Source of the DNA: Erysipelotrichaceae bacterium
GTDB lineage: Bacteria; Bacillota_I; Bacilli_A; Erysipelotrichales; Erysipelotrichaceae
Length of the DNA: 50,631 nucleotides
Direction of reading: 5' to 3'
Assembly (NCBI GenBank): GCA_030528645.1
Contig: JAUMYM010000009.1
Location: 1 to 50,631, forward strand
The notes beneath the pieces are model-generated. The model searched no databases, had not been told where the DNA came from, and worked only from the letters and a program-made list of their open reading frames with translations. This document shows, in pieces, positions 8,399 through 17,063 of the stretch. The position numbers were made by a program, and so were the translations under genes. The first letter of the stretch is position 1. The number at the start of each line of letters is the position of its first letter.

Positions 8399-9418
8399 CT
8401 ATAATACCTCTACAATAACCCCTTCCTGTTTTAAATGATTCACCACAACATCCAATTGATTACAAAATGCTTCTGTAATATGACAATATAAGATACCAAT
8501 CGGACCCTGTTGACTACTTGTAATATTTGCATTAATAATACTGATTTCAACTCCGGTATGTTTCATCACATTTGCCAAAATTGCCTTATTGGAAATATCA
8601 CCTGTAAAATTCAAACGAATGATATGACCTGTCGGATACATCTTTTTTAAAGATGTCATTAAATCAGATACTTCACTTGCAGATGACACACTACTTACAA
8701 ATACCTTTGTTACTTCATGTTTGGGATGTTGGAAAATATCTTGAACACTTCCCTCTTCAATCACCTTTCCTTCACTCATCACCGCAACACGATGACATAT
8801 TTTTGATACAACTTCCATTTGATGAGTAATCATTACAATGGTGATACCTAATTTATGATTAATGTCATTTAATAAATCTAAAATAGCAAACGTTGTCTGA
8901 GGATCTAAAGCACTGGTTGCCTCATCACACAATAAGATATCCGGATCATTCGCTAAGGCTCTAGCAATACCCACACGTTGTTTTTGTCCTCCACTTAATT
9001 GACTTGGATAGCTATATTCTTTACCGGTTAAACCAACCAGTTGAATCAGCTTCATGACTTTTTCTTTACGATCTTCTTTTTTCACATTCGCAATTTCTAA
9101 TGCCAGTTCAATATTTTGAAATACAGTCTTAGACCACATTAAATTAAAATGTTGAAAAATCATACCAATTTTAATACGTTTTTTAGCTAGCTGTTTTAAT
9201 GATAGTTCTTTCATATTTACACCATCAATATAGACTTCACCACTTGTTTGTGTTTCTAATTGATTGATTAAACGAATCACTGTACTTTTACCAGCTCCTG
9301 AAAAGCCAATAATACCAAAAATTTCATGATCCTTTATCGTTAAACTTACATTGTCAACGGCATGTATAACCAGATTTGGTGTATGATAAACCTTACTTAC
9401 ATTTTTTAACTCAATCAT
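8399..9418 (-). CDS. metN: Methionine ABC transporter ATP-binding protein MetN
   Basis: This is the ATPase of the methionine importer, 339 aa. Walker [10 protein letters not shown] is at about 38-46, the signature [15 protein letters not shown] near 142, and Walker [15 protein letters not shown] near 160. The C-terminal 90 residues (about 250-339) form a NIL/ACT-like domain, the site where methionine binds and inhibits the transporter in characterised MetN proteins. The ATG follows AGGAGGG. It is the first gene behind the T-box leader, so its expression should rise when tRNA-Met is uncharged. Confidence 0.96.
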   Translation of the reverse strand: MIELKNVSKVYHTPNLVIHAVDNVSLTIKDHEIFGIIGFSGAGKSTVIRLINQLETQTSGEVYIDGVNMKELSLKQLAKKRIKIGMIFQHFNLMWSKTVFQNIELALEIANVKKEDRKEKVMKLIQLVGLTGKEYSYPSQLSGGQKQRVGIARALANDPDILLCDEATSALDPQTTFAILDLLNDINHKLGITIVMITHQMEVVSKICHRVAVMSEGKVIEEGSVQDIFQHPKHEVTKVFVSSVSSASEVSDLMTSLKKMYPTGHIIRLNFTGDISNKAILANVMKHTGVEISIINANITSSQQGPIGILYCHITEAFCNQLDVVVNHLKQEGVIVEVL

Positions 9419-9430
9419 AAAACCCTCCTA

Positions 9431-9695
9431 AAAATAAAAAACTCACCCTATGCAAAGGGCGAGAGATTATTTCGCGTTACCACCTTTATTCATTCAAACT
9501 TCACAATTTGAATCTTATCAAGTACAAAGATACTATACTTTATCGCTTTAACGGGCGAATGCGTCATAGCCTAAGGTCTCCCTTCGGTATGCAACTCCAA
9601 GACCATGTTCATTATTTATCCATATATCCCTTCTCAGCATGCAGGATTCTCTGTAATACTTTTAAATAACTACTTTTCTTTTCACTGTCTTTATG
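9431..9695 (-). ncRNA. T-box riboswitch, Met-specific (AUG specifier), upstream of metNIQ
   Basis: The leader has all main T-box parts on the minus strand. The T-box AAGGTGGTAACGCGAA lies at 9471-9486. A terminator CTCGCCCT-N6-AGGGTGAG (9442-9463) with a long T-rich tail follows. Stem I has UUAUUUA pairing with UAAAUAA and AAGAC pairing with GUCUU, bracketing an internal loop GAACAUGG. The specifier in that loop reads AUG (minus strand, 9604-9606), for methionine. The bulge UGGU (9479-9482) complements ACCA, as expected for a tRNA with discriminator A. Uncharged tRNA-Met should stabilise the antiterminator. Stem III (ATTCAAA / TTTGAAT) lies just before the T-box. Confidence 0.93.
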
Positions 9696-9701
9696 AATTC
9701 A

Positions 9702-9729
9702 ATGATAACACACTAAAATTATATGTCAA
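9702..9729 (-). promoter_or_regulatory. Promoter of the metNIQ T-box transcript
   Basis: A consensus -35 TTGACA (9724-9729) and a -10 TATCAT (9702-9707) are separated by 16 nt. The start near 9695 lies just before Stem I. Confidence 0.85.
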
Positions 9730-9741
9730 TCTTTTTTAATG

Positions 9742-9763
9742 AAAAAAGCACATTTGTGCTTTT
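9742..9763 (-). terminator. Terminator of ftsAZ
   Basis: A 9-bp stem AAAAGCACA / TGTGCTTTT with a 2-nt core loop and a T-run begins inside the ftsZ stop codon. Only about 13 nt separate it from the -35 of the met promoter. Confidence 0.9.
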
Positions 9764-10856
9764 ATGTTCTTCTTCTAAAGAAACCTGGAACAGATCCTTC
9801 TGTATCATCATCTTCTTCGACAACCGTAATCGTATCTTCCACCGGCTTTGTTTCTACCGGTGTACGACGTTGATTTTTGTTATAAGAAGTTGCGGTTTTC
9901 GTTTTTTGTGGTTGTAAATCAAAACCAGTAGCGATAACGGTAACAATGATAGAATCTCCCACATTTTCATTGATCGCAACCCCAAAGATAATATCTACAT
10001 CTCCACCAGCTGCATCACGAATGTAATCTACCGCATCACTAGCATCATAAATAGATATACTTGCCCCGCCTGTAACATTAATAATTGCAGATTTTGCTCC
10101 TGAAATTTGGGCTTCTAACAATGGCGATAAAATTGCTTTAGCTGCAGCTTCTTGCGCTTTGTTATCACCTTGAGCCATACCAATACCAATTAAAGCACTA
10201 CCTTGTCCTTCCATAACCGTTTTAACATCCGCAAAATCCAAGTTGATTAATGCAGGAACTGCAATTAAGTCCGTAATTGTTTGAACCCCTTGACGTAATA
10301 CATTATCCGCTTCTTTAAATGCTTCTTGGAATGGAATACGACCAATAACTTGTAATAATTGATTATTAGAAACAATAATCAATGAATCCACATTTTCTTT
10401 TAACTGTTCAAGACCATTTGTAGCCGCTTCTAAACGTTTACGACCTTCAAAGGTAAATGGCTTAGTAACAATACCAACGGTTAACGCACCCATTTCTTTT
10501 GCAATCTTCGCAAATAACGGCGAAGCACCTGTACCCGTTCCACCACCTAAACCAGCTGCCAAGAAAATCATGTCGGCACCAGCCATCGCTTGACGAATTT
10601 CTTCTTCCGATTCAATTGCAGCACGACGACCAGTTTCAGGATCACCTCCTGCACCTAAACCTTTTGTAATTTCAGCACCTAAAATAATCTTATTTGTTGC
10701 ACTAGATACATTTAATACTTGTAAATCCGTATTTGCAACATAAAATTCTACACCTTGAACACCTTCATCCACCATACGATTTACGGCATTACATCCAGCA
10801 CCACCAATACCAAACACTTTAATTCGAGCTATTTGATTGTAATTTAAATTTGTCAT
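9762..10856 (-). CDS. ftsZ: Cell division GTPase FtsZ
   Basis: This tubulin-like GTPase forms the Z ring. The nucleotide motif GGGTGTGA is at residues 104-111, IGGAGCNAVN at 17-26, and the T7 loop NLDFADVKTVM near 205. At 364 aa it is slightly short because the linker (about 315-350) is brief. The C-terminal peptide SVPGFFRRRT matches the conserved tail that binds FtsA and other partners. The ATG directly follows the ftsA TAG, with GGAGG upstream, so the two are tightly coupled. No other dcw genes lie beside it here. Confidence 0.97.
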   Translation of the reverse strand: MTNLNYNQIARIKVFGIGGAGCNAVNRMVDEGVQGVEFYVANTDLQVLNVSSATNKIILGAEITKGLGAGGDPETGRRAAIESEEEIRQAMAGADMIFLAAGLGGGTGTGASPLFAKIAKEMGALTVGIVTKPFTFEGRKRLEAATNGLEQLKENVDSLIIVSNNQLLQVIGRIPFQEAFKEADNVLRQGVQTITDLIAVPALINLDFADVKTVMEGQGSALIGIGMAQGDNKAQEAAAKAILSPLLEAQISGAKSAIINVTGGASISIYDASDAVDYIRDAAGGDVDIIFGVAINENVGDSIIVTVIATGFDLQPQKTKTATSYNKNQRRTPVETKPVEDTITVVEEDDDTEGSVPGFFRRRT

Positions 10857-12110
10857 CTAATGTTCCTCCTTCTTCTTGTTATCAAACAAGATTCCTTTTA
10901 ATCGTCCAGTAAATGAATTGTCCTCTTGCTTATCTTTTTTTATTTGTATTGTTTGATTAAATTGTAATAAATCTATACTAACTGCACTGTTATTTAAAAT
11001 CGCAAGCTGATCTTTATAGTTATAAAATAAACCCAACACCGTAGATAGAGAACCATTTCGCACTCCCAATGTTTCAGGAATATAATGTTTCACATTTACA
11101 TCTAGTTTTTTACGAATCAATTGTTTAAATCCTTGAAGTTCAGCACCTTCACCGGTAATAATAACACTAATCTTATCATCCTTTAAAGTAGGTTCCGCCG
11201 CTTTATAAATCTCTTCCACCAAATACTCTGCTTCCTTAGCTACCATTGTATAAATTTCTTGTTCAGATAATGTCTTTGTCTGTCCATTATTAGCCCAAAT
11301 ATAAGAAGGACTATCTAAATGTTTATCACTGTTAAAACGACAATTATACTTAATTAAACGAGAACAGATTGGTATAGGTAGCTGTGTTTCATCCGCCAAC
11401 TTACCAATAAGATTATGTAAACCAACATTTAGTACTTCACTACTAATTAACTTACCTTTTGATAATAATCCTAACGTAGTTACTTGACGTTCCATCTTTA
11501 AAATAATCAAATTATGATCTACTGTTTGCTCAAACAACGCTGCTTCCTTACTAATTGCAAACAAGTCTAAACAAATATCAATAATTTCTAATCCGCTTCG
11601 TTCTACTAAACTTACATAACTAAACGCTAACTCTTTGTTTGCACATAACAAATCAATATCTACGGTTAACGAATTACAAAACTCATTAATTGGCATACGT
11701 CTTGTTGAAATACCATTACATGTATATTTCACACATACTGCATTAATCAAAGCCAAATCTTCGCTGATTTCTGTTTCCATAGCTTTTTTTAATGCTTTGT
11801 TAATATCACTTTTTGATACAGCGCCTGGAATTGGAACTGTAATCTTTAATGGCTTACGAACCATGTCTAAAGAAGGAATCGCTAGTAAAACACGTTGGAT
11901 TTTAGCACCGATTAATTTAGAAGCATTGTTCACTGCTTTTTTAATCGCAATCATAACGTCCTTACTATCTACAATATTAATACCTTCAATTCCGGAAGTT
12001 AAAACTCGTTCCACTTTAATAACATTGAAGCGAGTATTAAAAAATTCACCTATCACTAATCGGATTTCTCCATCCGCAATTTCTAAAGCTGCAAATATTT
12101 GTTTATCCAT
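10857..12110 (-). CDS. ftsA: Cell division protein FtsA
   Basis: This is the actin-like membrane tether for FtsZ. It shows the ASKHA features AALEIADGEIRLVIGE at the N-terminus (phosphate 1 region), the 1C insertion domain around residues 85-165 (KITVPIPGAVSKSDINKA), and VIITGEGAEL near 313-322. The C-terminus ends in a basic stretch (GRLKGILFDNKKKEEH) that could form the membrane-targeting helix. I take the ATG at 12110. A TTG two codons upstream (12116) is closer to AGAGG, so the start is uncertain by two residues. Sequence is more divergent than ftsZ, as usual. Confidence 0.93.
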   Translation of the reverse strand: MDKQIFAALEIADGEIRLVIGEFFNTRFNVIKVERVLTSGIEGINIVDSKDVMIAIKKAVNNASKLIGAKIQRVLLAIPSLDMVRKPLKITVPIPGAVSKSDINKALKKAMETEISEDLALINAVCVKYTCNGISTRRMPINEFCNSLTVDIDLLCANKELAFSYVSLVERSGLEIIDICLDLFAISKEAALFEQTVDHNLIILKMERQVTTLGLLSKGKLISSEVLNVGLHNLIGKLADETQLPIPICSRLIKYNCRFNSDKHLDSPSYIWANNGQTKTLSEQEIYTMVAKEAEYLVEEIYKAAEPTLKDDKISVIITGEGAELQGFKQLIRKKLDVNVKHYIPETLGVRNGSLSTVLGLFYNYKDQLAILNNSAVSIDLLQFNQTIQIKKDKQEDNSFTGRLKGILFDNKKKEEH

Positions 12111-12138
12111 AACCAAATTACCTCTTTAAAACACTTAT

Positions 12139-12147
12139 ATAATATCA
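12139..12147 (-). promoter_or_regulatory. Likely extended -10 promoter of ftsAZ
   Basis: TGATATTAT on the minus strand is an extended -10 element about 30 nt before the ftsA start. No convincing -35 is seen, so this is tentative. Confidence 0.4.
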
Positions 12148-12207
12148 TAATCAAAAATCTTTAAAAAGCCTAAATAACAATTATTCGATGAAAATCATTA
12201 AAATTAC

Positions 12208-12236
12208 TTGCAATTTTAGTTTAACCATGTTATATT
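12208..12236 (+). promoter_or_regulatory. Promoter of rpmB
   Basis: A -35 TTGCAA (12208-12213), a 17-nt spacer and a -10 TATATT (12231-12236) lie 39 bp before the rpmB start, divergent from ftsA. Confidence 0.8.
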
Positions 12237-12274
12237 TAACAAGCACTGAAATTGAAAGAAAGGGGGTTTACGGT

Positions 12275-12472
12275 ATGTCAAGAAAATGCGCTATCACCGG
12301 TAAAAAGGCCTTATCAGGTAATAAACGTTCACACTCACTTCATGCAACAAGAAGAAAATGGAATGTCAATTTACAAAAAGTTAAAGTTATGGTGGATGGT
12401 AAACCACAAGTTGTCCGTATTTCTGCCCGCGCTTTAAAAACATTAAAAAAGGCTAATCAAGTTGTTGCTTAA
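12275..12472 (+). CDS. rpmB: 50S ribosomal protein L28
   Basis: This is the 65-residue large-subunit protein bL28. It begins [16 protein letters not shown], continues through the family block [12 protein letters not shown], and ends with [12 protein letters not shown]. The start at 12275 is set by AAAGGGGG ten bases upstream; longer in-frame openings from 12188 are artefacts. Only two Cys-free residues follow the first Cys, so the zinc-binding four-Cys version is absent (a C- form). It is monocistronic between its promoter and a terminator, opposite the thiN end of the large leftward operon, as in Bacillus. Confidence 0.97.
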   Translation: MSRKCAITGKKALSGNKRSHSLHATRRKWNVNLQKVKVMVDGKPQVVRISARALKTLKKANQVVA

Positions 12473-12476
12473 AAAC

Positions 12477-12500
12477 AAGAGGTTCTAACCTCTTTTTTTA
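12477..12500 (+). terminator. Terminator of rpmB
   Basis: An AAGAGGTT / AACCTCTT inverted repeat lies five bases after the stop, followed by TTTTTTTATTT. Confidence 0.9.
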
Positions 12501-12504
12501 TTTA

Positions 12505-12530
12505 AAAGAGATTGTACTCACAATCTCTTT
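12505..12530 (-). terminator. Terminator of the suf-to-thiN operon
   Basis: An 11-bp perfect stem AAAGAGATTGT / ACAATCTCTTT with a 4-nt loop is followed on the minus strand by TTTAAAT. It starts in the thiN stop codon and faces the rpmB terminator. Confidence 0.8.
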
Positions 12531-13125
12531 ATTCATTTACTTGCATAATCATTACTTTACCACAATGGATGTTTATGGTTGCTTCTGAATGGACTACCTC
12601 ATTTGAAATACCTATACTATCTCCAACATCCAAATCATAGTGATCTAGATCATACTTAAAGCCACTTAGAGAAAGATTACTATCCACTAAGGCAAAAATC
12701 GAAACATATTGATATTCGTTAGAAATAGAAACCGTTTTACTAGAAGCCGTAATGATACTTGAAACATTATACAACGTAACATCAATTTCATTATCCATCA
12801 TTAACAATAAATTAGCATAACTATGATCAATACGATTATAGATGGCTCCTATAATTTTAAACTCTTTATAGCCAAGCTTCTTTAAATAACGAATAGCCGC
12901 TAACGTATCTGTTTCATCCTTTTCATTGGGTAAGTAAATAATACTATCACAATACTGCTCAATTTGTTTCATTTCTTCTTGACTTACAGAATCAAAATCA
13001 CCAATGGCATACTGCATGTGTATCCCCTTGGAAGCTAGTAAATATGCACCTTTATCTACACCGATTAACGGCTTTACTACATCTTTAAAATGACCGATAT
13101 CAGATAAAACTAATGTACACTTCAT
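12529..13125 (-). CDS. thiN: Thiamine pyrophosphokinase
   Basis: This enzyme transfers pyrophosphate from ATP to thiamine to give the cofactor TPP. The 198 aa contain the family motifs VDKGAYLL (about 23-30), the acidic metal/ATP loop IGDFDSVS (about 41-48), the NEKDETDTLAAIRY substrate motif (about 67-80), and NRIDHSYANLLLM (about 97-109). The C-terminal half is the vitamin B1-binding beta-sandwich. It is the last gene of the long operon and overlaps rpe by ATGA. Confidence 0.93.
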   Translation of the reverse strand: MKCTLVLSDIGHFKDVVKPLIGVDKGAYLLASKGIHMQYAIGDFDSVSQEEMKQIEQYCDSIIYLPNEKDETDTLAAIRYLKKLGYKEFKIIGAIYNRIDHSYANLLLMMDNEIDVTLYNVSSIITASSKTVSISNEYQYVSIFALVDSNLSLSGFKYDLDHYDLDVGDSIGISNEVVHSEATINIHCGKVMIMQVNE

Positions 13126-13766
13126 AGCAGTGAATTCACTCTTTCAACAATATCCCCTTTGAATATATAGCTACCCGCAACCAAGACATCCGCTCCACAA
13201 TCCACACACTGTTTTCCAGTTTCTGCATTAATACCACCATCTACTTCAATTAAACAAGAATAATTATGTTTATCAATAACTTCTCTTAAATACTTAATTT
13301 TATCTAAAGCGGTAACATCAAAAGCTTGTCCACCAAAACCAGGTTCAACACTCATAACCAACACCAAATCAATCATCGATAAATATGGCAAAATCATTTC
13401 AACCTTCGTAGATGGTTTAATAGAAAGACCTACTTTTACTTGTTTACTTTTTAAAAAATTAATGATTTCTGAAATTTCTTGATGCGTACAAACTTCATAA
13501 TGAAAGGTTAAATAATCAATGTTTAACTTAGAAAATACTTCAGCAAAATATCTTGGATTACTTACCATAATATGAACATCAAAAATTTTTGTTGAAAGTT
13601 TACGTAAACCTTTTAAAACATCAGGACCAAAACTTAAATTTGGTACAAAATGACCATCCATAACATCAAAATGAATCCATTTCGCTTTCGACTGTTCTAC
13701 TTGTTCCATTTGTACATTAACATTAGCGTAATCAAGGGATAATACAGAAGGTGCAATAATTGTCAT
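13122..13766 (-). CDS. rpe: Ribulose-phosphate 3-epimerase
   Basis: This TIM-barrel enzyme interconverts ribulose-5-phosphate and xylulose-5-phosphate in the pentose phosphate pathway. Of its 214 aa, APSVLSLDYANV, HFDVMDGHFVPNLSFGP (metal His/Asp pair), DVHIMVSNP, VMSVEPGFGGQAF and EVDGGINAET are classic Rpe blocks. It overlaps rsgA and thiN by 4 bp on each side (ATGA junctions), so all three are coupled. Its place between rsgA and thiN is as in Bacillus. Confidence 0.97.
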   Translation of the reverse strand: MTIIAPSVLSLDYANVNVQMEQVEQSKAKWIHFDVMDGHFVPNLSFGPDVLKGLRKLSTKIFDVHIMVSNPRYFAEVFSKLNIDYLTFHYEVCTHQEISEIINFLKSKQVKVGLSIKPSTKVEMILPYLSMIDLVLVMSVEPGFGGQAFDVTALDKIKYLREVIDKHNYSCLIEVDGGINAETGKQCVDCGADVLVAGSYIFKGDIVERVNSLL

Positions 13767-14626
13767 ATCTTTTTTCTCCTATCATTTATTATTTTTTTTA
13801 TCTCTAAATAACTTTGATAACGATGTTTTGAAATTTTATTGTCTAAAATAGCTTGTTTAATCGCACAACCTGGCTCATGTTCATGTTTACAGTCATTGAA
13901 TTTACATTTACCTATATAAGGTTTAAATTCCAGAATGGATTGTACTAAATCTTCCTCTTCCATATAAGAAAAATCAAGGGAAGAAAATCCAGGTGTGTCT
14001 GCCACATATCCTCCATGAATTTTAAACAATTCTACATGTCTTGTTGTATGTTTTCCTCTACCTAAGGCTTTTGATATATCCTGTGTTTGTAGTTTAAACT
14101 CTGGATTTAAGCTATTTAATAATGAAGATTTTCCAACACCGCTTTGTCCTGTTAACACAGTAATTTTATCTTTAAAAATCGTATCAAAACGAACATCTAA
14201 AGCATCATTACCATTACATAACACTGTATAACCTGCATCTTGATATTCTTTGATAATGTCATAGATTGGATGATTCTTATTAACCAAATCTAATTTTGTT
14301 ACACATATAATAGGTGTAATATTAGCAAAATGAATCAATACACAAATACGGTCAACTAAACTAATCGAAAACTCTGGCTCCAAAGCTGACATTACAATGA
14401 GAGCTTGATCTACATTTGCAATCTGTGGACGTATTAAATCTGTTTTACGAGGTAAAATCTTTGTAATCCCATATTTTTGTTCATACTCTTCATATTCTAC
14501 ATAATCTCCAACTTTAGGAGACTTGTCTAAGCGTAATTTTCCTAAAGCAAAGGCTTCAATATTTTTCTTATCTTGTGTTTCCAAAGTATATTGATTGGAA
14601 ACAATTTTAATTACTTGCGCTATCAT
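13763..14626 (-). CDS. rsgA: Small ribosomal subunit biogenesis GTPase RsgA
   Basis: This circularly permuted GTPase checks late 30S assembly. An N-terminal OB-fold (about 1-65) is followed by the permuted G domain: G4 TKLD near 119, G1 GQSGVGKSSLL near 160-170, and G3 DTPGF near 210. A C-terminal zinc finger carries Cys/His in CKFNDCKHEHEPGC (about 242-255). At 287 aa its length is usual. It lies 3 bp from prkC; RsgA is a reported substrate of PrkC-type kinases in Firmicutes, which gives the linkage functional sense. Confidence 0.96.
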   Translation of the reverse strand: MIAQVIKIVSNQYTLETQDKKNIEAFALGKLRLDKSPKVGDYVEYEEYEQKYGITKILPRKTDLIRPQIANVDQALIVMSALEPEFSISLVDRICVLIHFANITPIICVTKLDLVNKNHPIYDIIKEYQDAGYTVLCNGNDALDVRFDTIFKDKITVLTGQSGVGKSSLLNSLNPEFKLQTQDISKALGRGKHTTRHVELFKIHGGYVADTPGFSSLDFSYMEEEDLVQSILEFKPYIGKCKFNDCKHEHEPGCAIKQAILDNKISKHRYQSYLEIKKIINDRRKKI

Positions 14627-14629
14627 ACT

Positions 14630-16324
14630 TTAATAATAATACAACGTAATTGTATTCCCTTCACTTTGAGTATAAGCAACTCCACTTACAGGTAATGTTT
14701 CAATGACTACATTTACTTTTAGATTATCAATTTGATCCTGTGTCATCTCGCTTGTATCTAATTGACTCAAAACAACTTCTGCACCCATTGACTCTAATAA
14801 CTCTTTTGCTTGTATGACATCCATACCAACAATATTAAATGGAATTACAAATGTTTTATAGCTTGCATAAACAAAACGCATTTCACTGATTTTATTACCA
14901 TCAAACTTTTCATTTGGTAGCAGAAGCTCTTGAGCAATAATCGTACCTGCCTTTACTTCATTATTTTCCATAGGAACAGAAATAACTCGCACATTTGGAT
15001 AACGTGTCGTTACATCTTTAATCGCCTCATCAATATTTTGATGAGTATAATCATTCATAACCGAATAAATACCACTACTTACTACGATTGTAACACGACT
15101 CCCTTTATTGACAGCAGTATCTACATCCGGAGTTACTTCAATAATTAGTCCCTTTTCAACATCATTGGTTAAAATACGTTTAATATTTTGACGATCTAAA
15201 TCTAAACCAGATTCTAATAAAACCTCACTTGCCTGCTCAACAGTTAAATTAAGTATATTGGGTACCTTGACCGTTTTATTTTGTTTACCAATGACACCGG
15301 AAACATATAAAAGAAATACACACATCAATACAACAACTATACTTGCTAAAGAAATCATCACATAACCAGCATAACTCTTTTCTTTCTTTTTATGTACAGT
15401 AGCTTTTTTTACTTGAGGTTCAACCGGTTTAGAATCCGCAACCTTACTAATCACTTTTGTATAATTTTCTTCCGGTGCTTGAGGTTTATATTTCCCTTCA
15501 CTAGCGCGCTTGGTATCGAAACAACTATTTAAATCTTGTAATAATTCATGTCCATTTGCATAACGATGCAATCTATTTTTAGCACATGCCTTTTGAATGA
15601 TATTATCAATGGATTGTGGAACACTTGGATTAATATCTCGTACAGAAGGCATTTGATTCTGCATGTGCGATATAGCAACACTAACAGCTTGTTCTCCACT
15701 AAATGGAACTTTCCCTGTCAACAATTCATAAAACACAATACCTAAAGCATATAAATCTGATTGTGCCGTAGCATTTTCACCACGAGCCAACTCCGGGGCC
15801 AAGTAATGTACAGAACCCATAACCGAATCTGTCTGTGTCAATTGTAGGGCATCATTTGCAAGAGCAATCCCAAAATCTACGACCTTGATTGTACCATCAT
15901 CTTTCACCAATACGTTTTGAGGTTTAATGTCACGATGAATAACACCATTACGATGTGCTTCAATTAAAGCATTTGTCAACTGTTTAATAATATGAACCGC
16001 TTCTTCTTTTAAAAGCGCACCACGATCGTTGATAAGCTGTTTCAAGGTTTTTCCTTTAACATATTCCATAACGATAAAACTTTTATCTTGATCTTGACCT
16101 ACATCATATATTTCAACAATGTTTGGATGAATTAAAGAACTTGATGCACAAGCTTCTTGTTTAAAACGTAAAATAGATACCGGATCACTCGTTAGTTCTC
16201 CACGTAAGATTTTAATCGCCACTTCACGATTTAAAACCATATCATTGGCAAAATATACATCTGCCATACCACCACTACCAATATGTTTTAGTAAGACATA
16301 TCGATTTGCAATCACTCTACTCAT
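14630..16324 (-). CDS. prkC: PASTA-domain Ser/Thr protein kinase PrkC
   Basis: This is a membrane Hanks-type kinase that senses cell-wall fragments. The kinase domain (about 1-270) has GSGGMADVYFA, catalytic Lys in VAIKILR, HRDIKPQN and DFGIA. A basic linker precedes one membrane segment near 320-345. Outside there are three PASTA-like repeats (about 350-420, 422-490, 491-564); the second is the most divergent. Its start overlaps prpC by 8 bp, the usual kinase/phosphatase pairing. Expected targets include cell-wall synthesis and translation GTPases; none is proven by sequence. Confidence 0.96.
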   Translation of the reverse strand: MSRVIANRYVLLKHIGSGGMADVYFANDMVLNREVAIKILRGELTSDPVSILRFKQEACASSSLIHPNIVEIYDVGQDQDKSFIVMEYVKGKTLKQLINDRGALLKEEAVHIIKQLTNALIEAHRNGVIHRDIKPQNVLVKDDGTIKVVDFGIALANDALQLTQTDSVMGSVHYLAPELARGENATAQSDLYALGIVFYELLTGKVPFSGEQAVSVAISHMQNQMPSVRDINPSVPQSIDNIIQKACAKNRLHRYANGHELLQDLNSCFDTKRASEGKYKPQAPEENYTKVISKVADSKPVEPQVKKATVHKKKEKSYAGYVMISLASIVVVLMCVFLLYVSGVIGKQNKTVKVPNILNLTVEQASEVLLESGLDLDRQNIKRILTNDVEKGLIIEVTPDVDTAVNKGSRVTIVVSSGIYSVMNDYTHQNIDEAIKDVTTRYPNVRVISVPMENNEVKAGTIIAQELLLPNEKFDGNKISEMRFVYASYKTFVIPFNIVGMDVIQAKELLESMGAEVVLSQLDTSEMTQDQIDNLKVNVVIETLPVSGVAYTQSEGNTITLYYY

Positions 16325-17063
16325 CTTGTGCTCCTTTCTCCATTTGTATTAAAATTTCAGTAATGTTATCGTATCCACCAGCTGCAAGGGCTAGATGCAT
16401 TAATTTCTTTCCTTTATTTGAAACCGGTTCATTCTCTACTAAAATATTTAAAATATATTGTTCATCAACATATCCAAATAAGCCATCACTGCATATCAAA
16501 TATACATCATAATGTGTATTCAATTTCATTAAGTCTATATTTACACTTGCCCATATTCCTAAAGCATTAGTAATCGATTTTGCCTTAGGATGCATACATG
16601 CCTCTTTTGGAGTTACCTTTCCACTTCTTAACAGTTCATTATATAAATTATGATCATTGGTTAATTGATGAAGTTGATGATGTTTGACACCATAAACACG
16701 ACTATCCCCAATATTGAAGATATAATGTGCATGTTTGGTAATTAAAATACCTGTAAGTGTTGTTCCCATACCTTGATATTTTTTTGATGTAGTTGATAAT
16801 ACATATACCAATTCATTTGCCTTACGAATGTGATAATTTAAAAAAGACTCAATATCAATGTCATCCTTAAAACCACGATGCACCTGAAAGACTTGAGCTA
16901 AATAATTAATACTTTCTTGGGAGGCAATTTCTCCATAATTACCACCACCGATACCATCCGCAACCGCAGCTAAAACATCGCCTACTTCATTATAGGCAAT
17001 GATATAACTGTCTTGATTCATTTTACGTAGAAATCCCTTATCGGTTGCTCCAAAACACTTCAC
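16317..17063 (-). CDS. prpC: PP2C-type Ser/Thr protein phosphatase PrpC
   Basis: This metal-dependent phosphatase opposes PrkC. It has the PPM motifs ATDKGFLRKMNQD (metal Asp), VADGIGGGNYGE, GMGTTLTG, FNIGDSRVYG, and the late SDGL and GGYDN. The length is 248 aa. The start is GTG at 17063 within a GTGA overlap with rlmN; ATGGAG lies 7 nt upstream and no suitable ATG exists nearby. It is coupled to prkC downstream. Confidence 0.95.
   Translation of the reverse strand: MKCFGATDKGFLRKMNQDSYIIAYNEVGDVLAAVADGIGGGNYGEIASQESINYLAQVFQVHRGFKDDIDIESFLNYHIRKANELVYVLSTTSKKYQGMGTTLTGILITKHAHYIFNIGDSRVYGVKHHQLHQLTNDHNLYNELLRSGKVTPKEACMHPKAKSITNALGIWASVNIDLMKLNTHYDVYLICSDGLFGYVDEQYILNILVENEPVSNKGKKLMHLALAAGGYDNITEILIQMEKGAQDE

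Noticed and set aside
11635-12129. 164-codon open frame on the plus strand
   Set aside because: It is antisense to ftsA, whose frame, motifs and ribosome site are clear. The translation has no family features.
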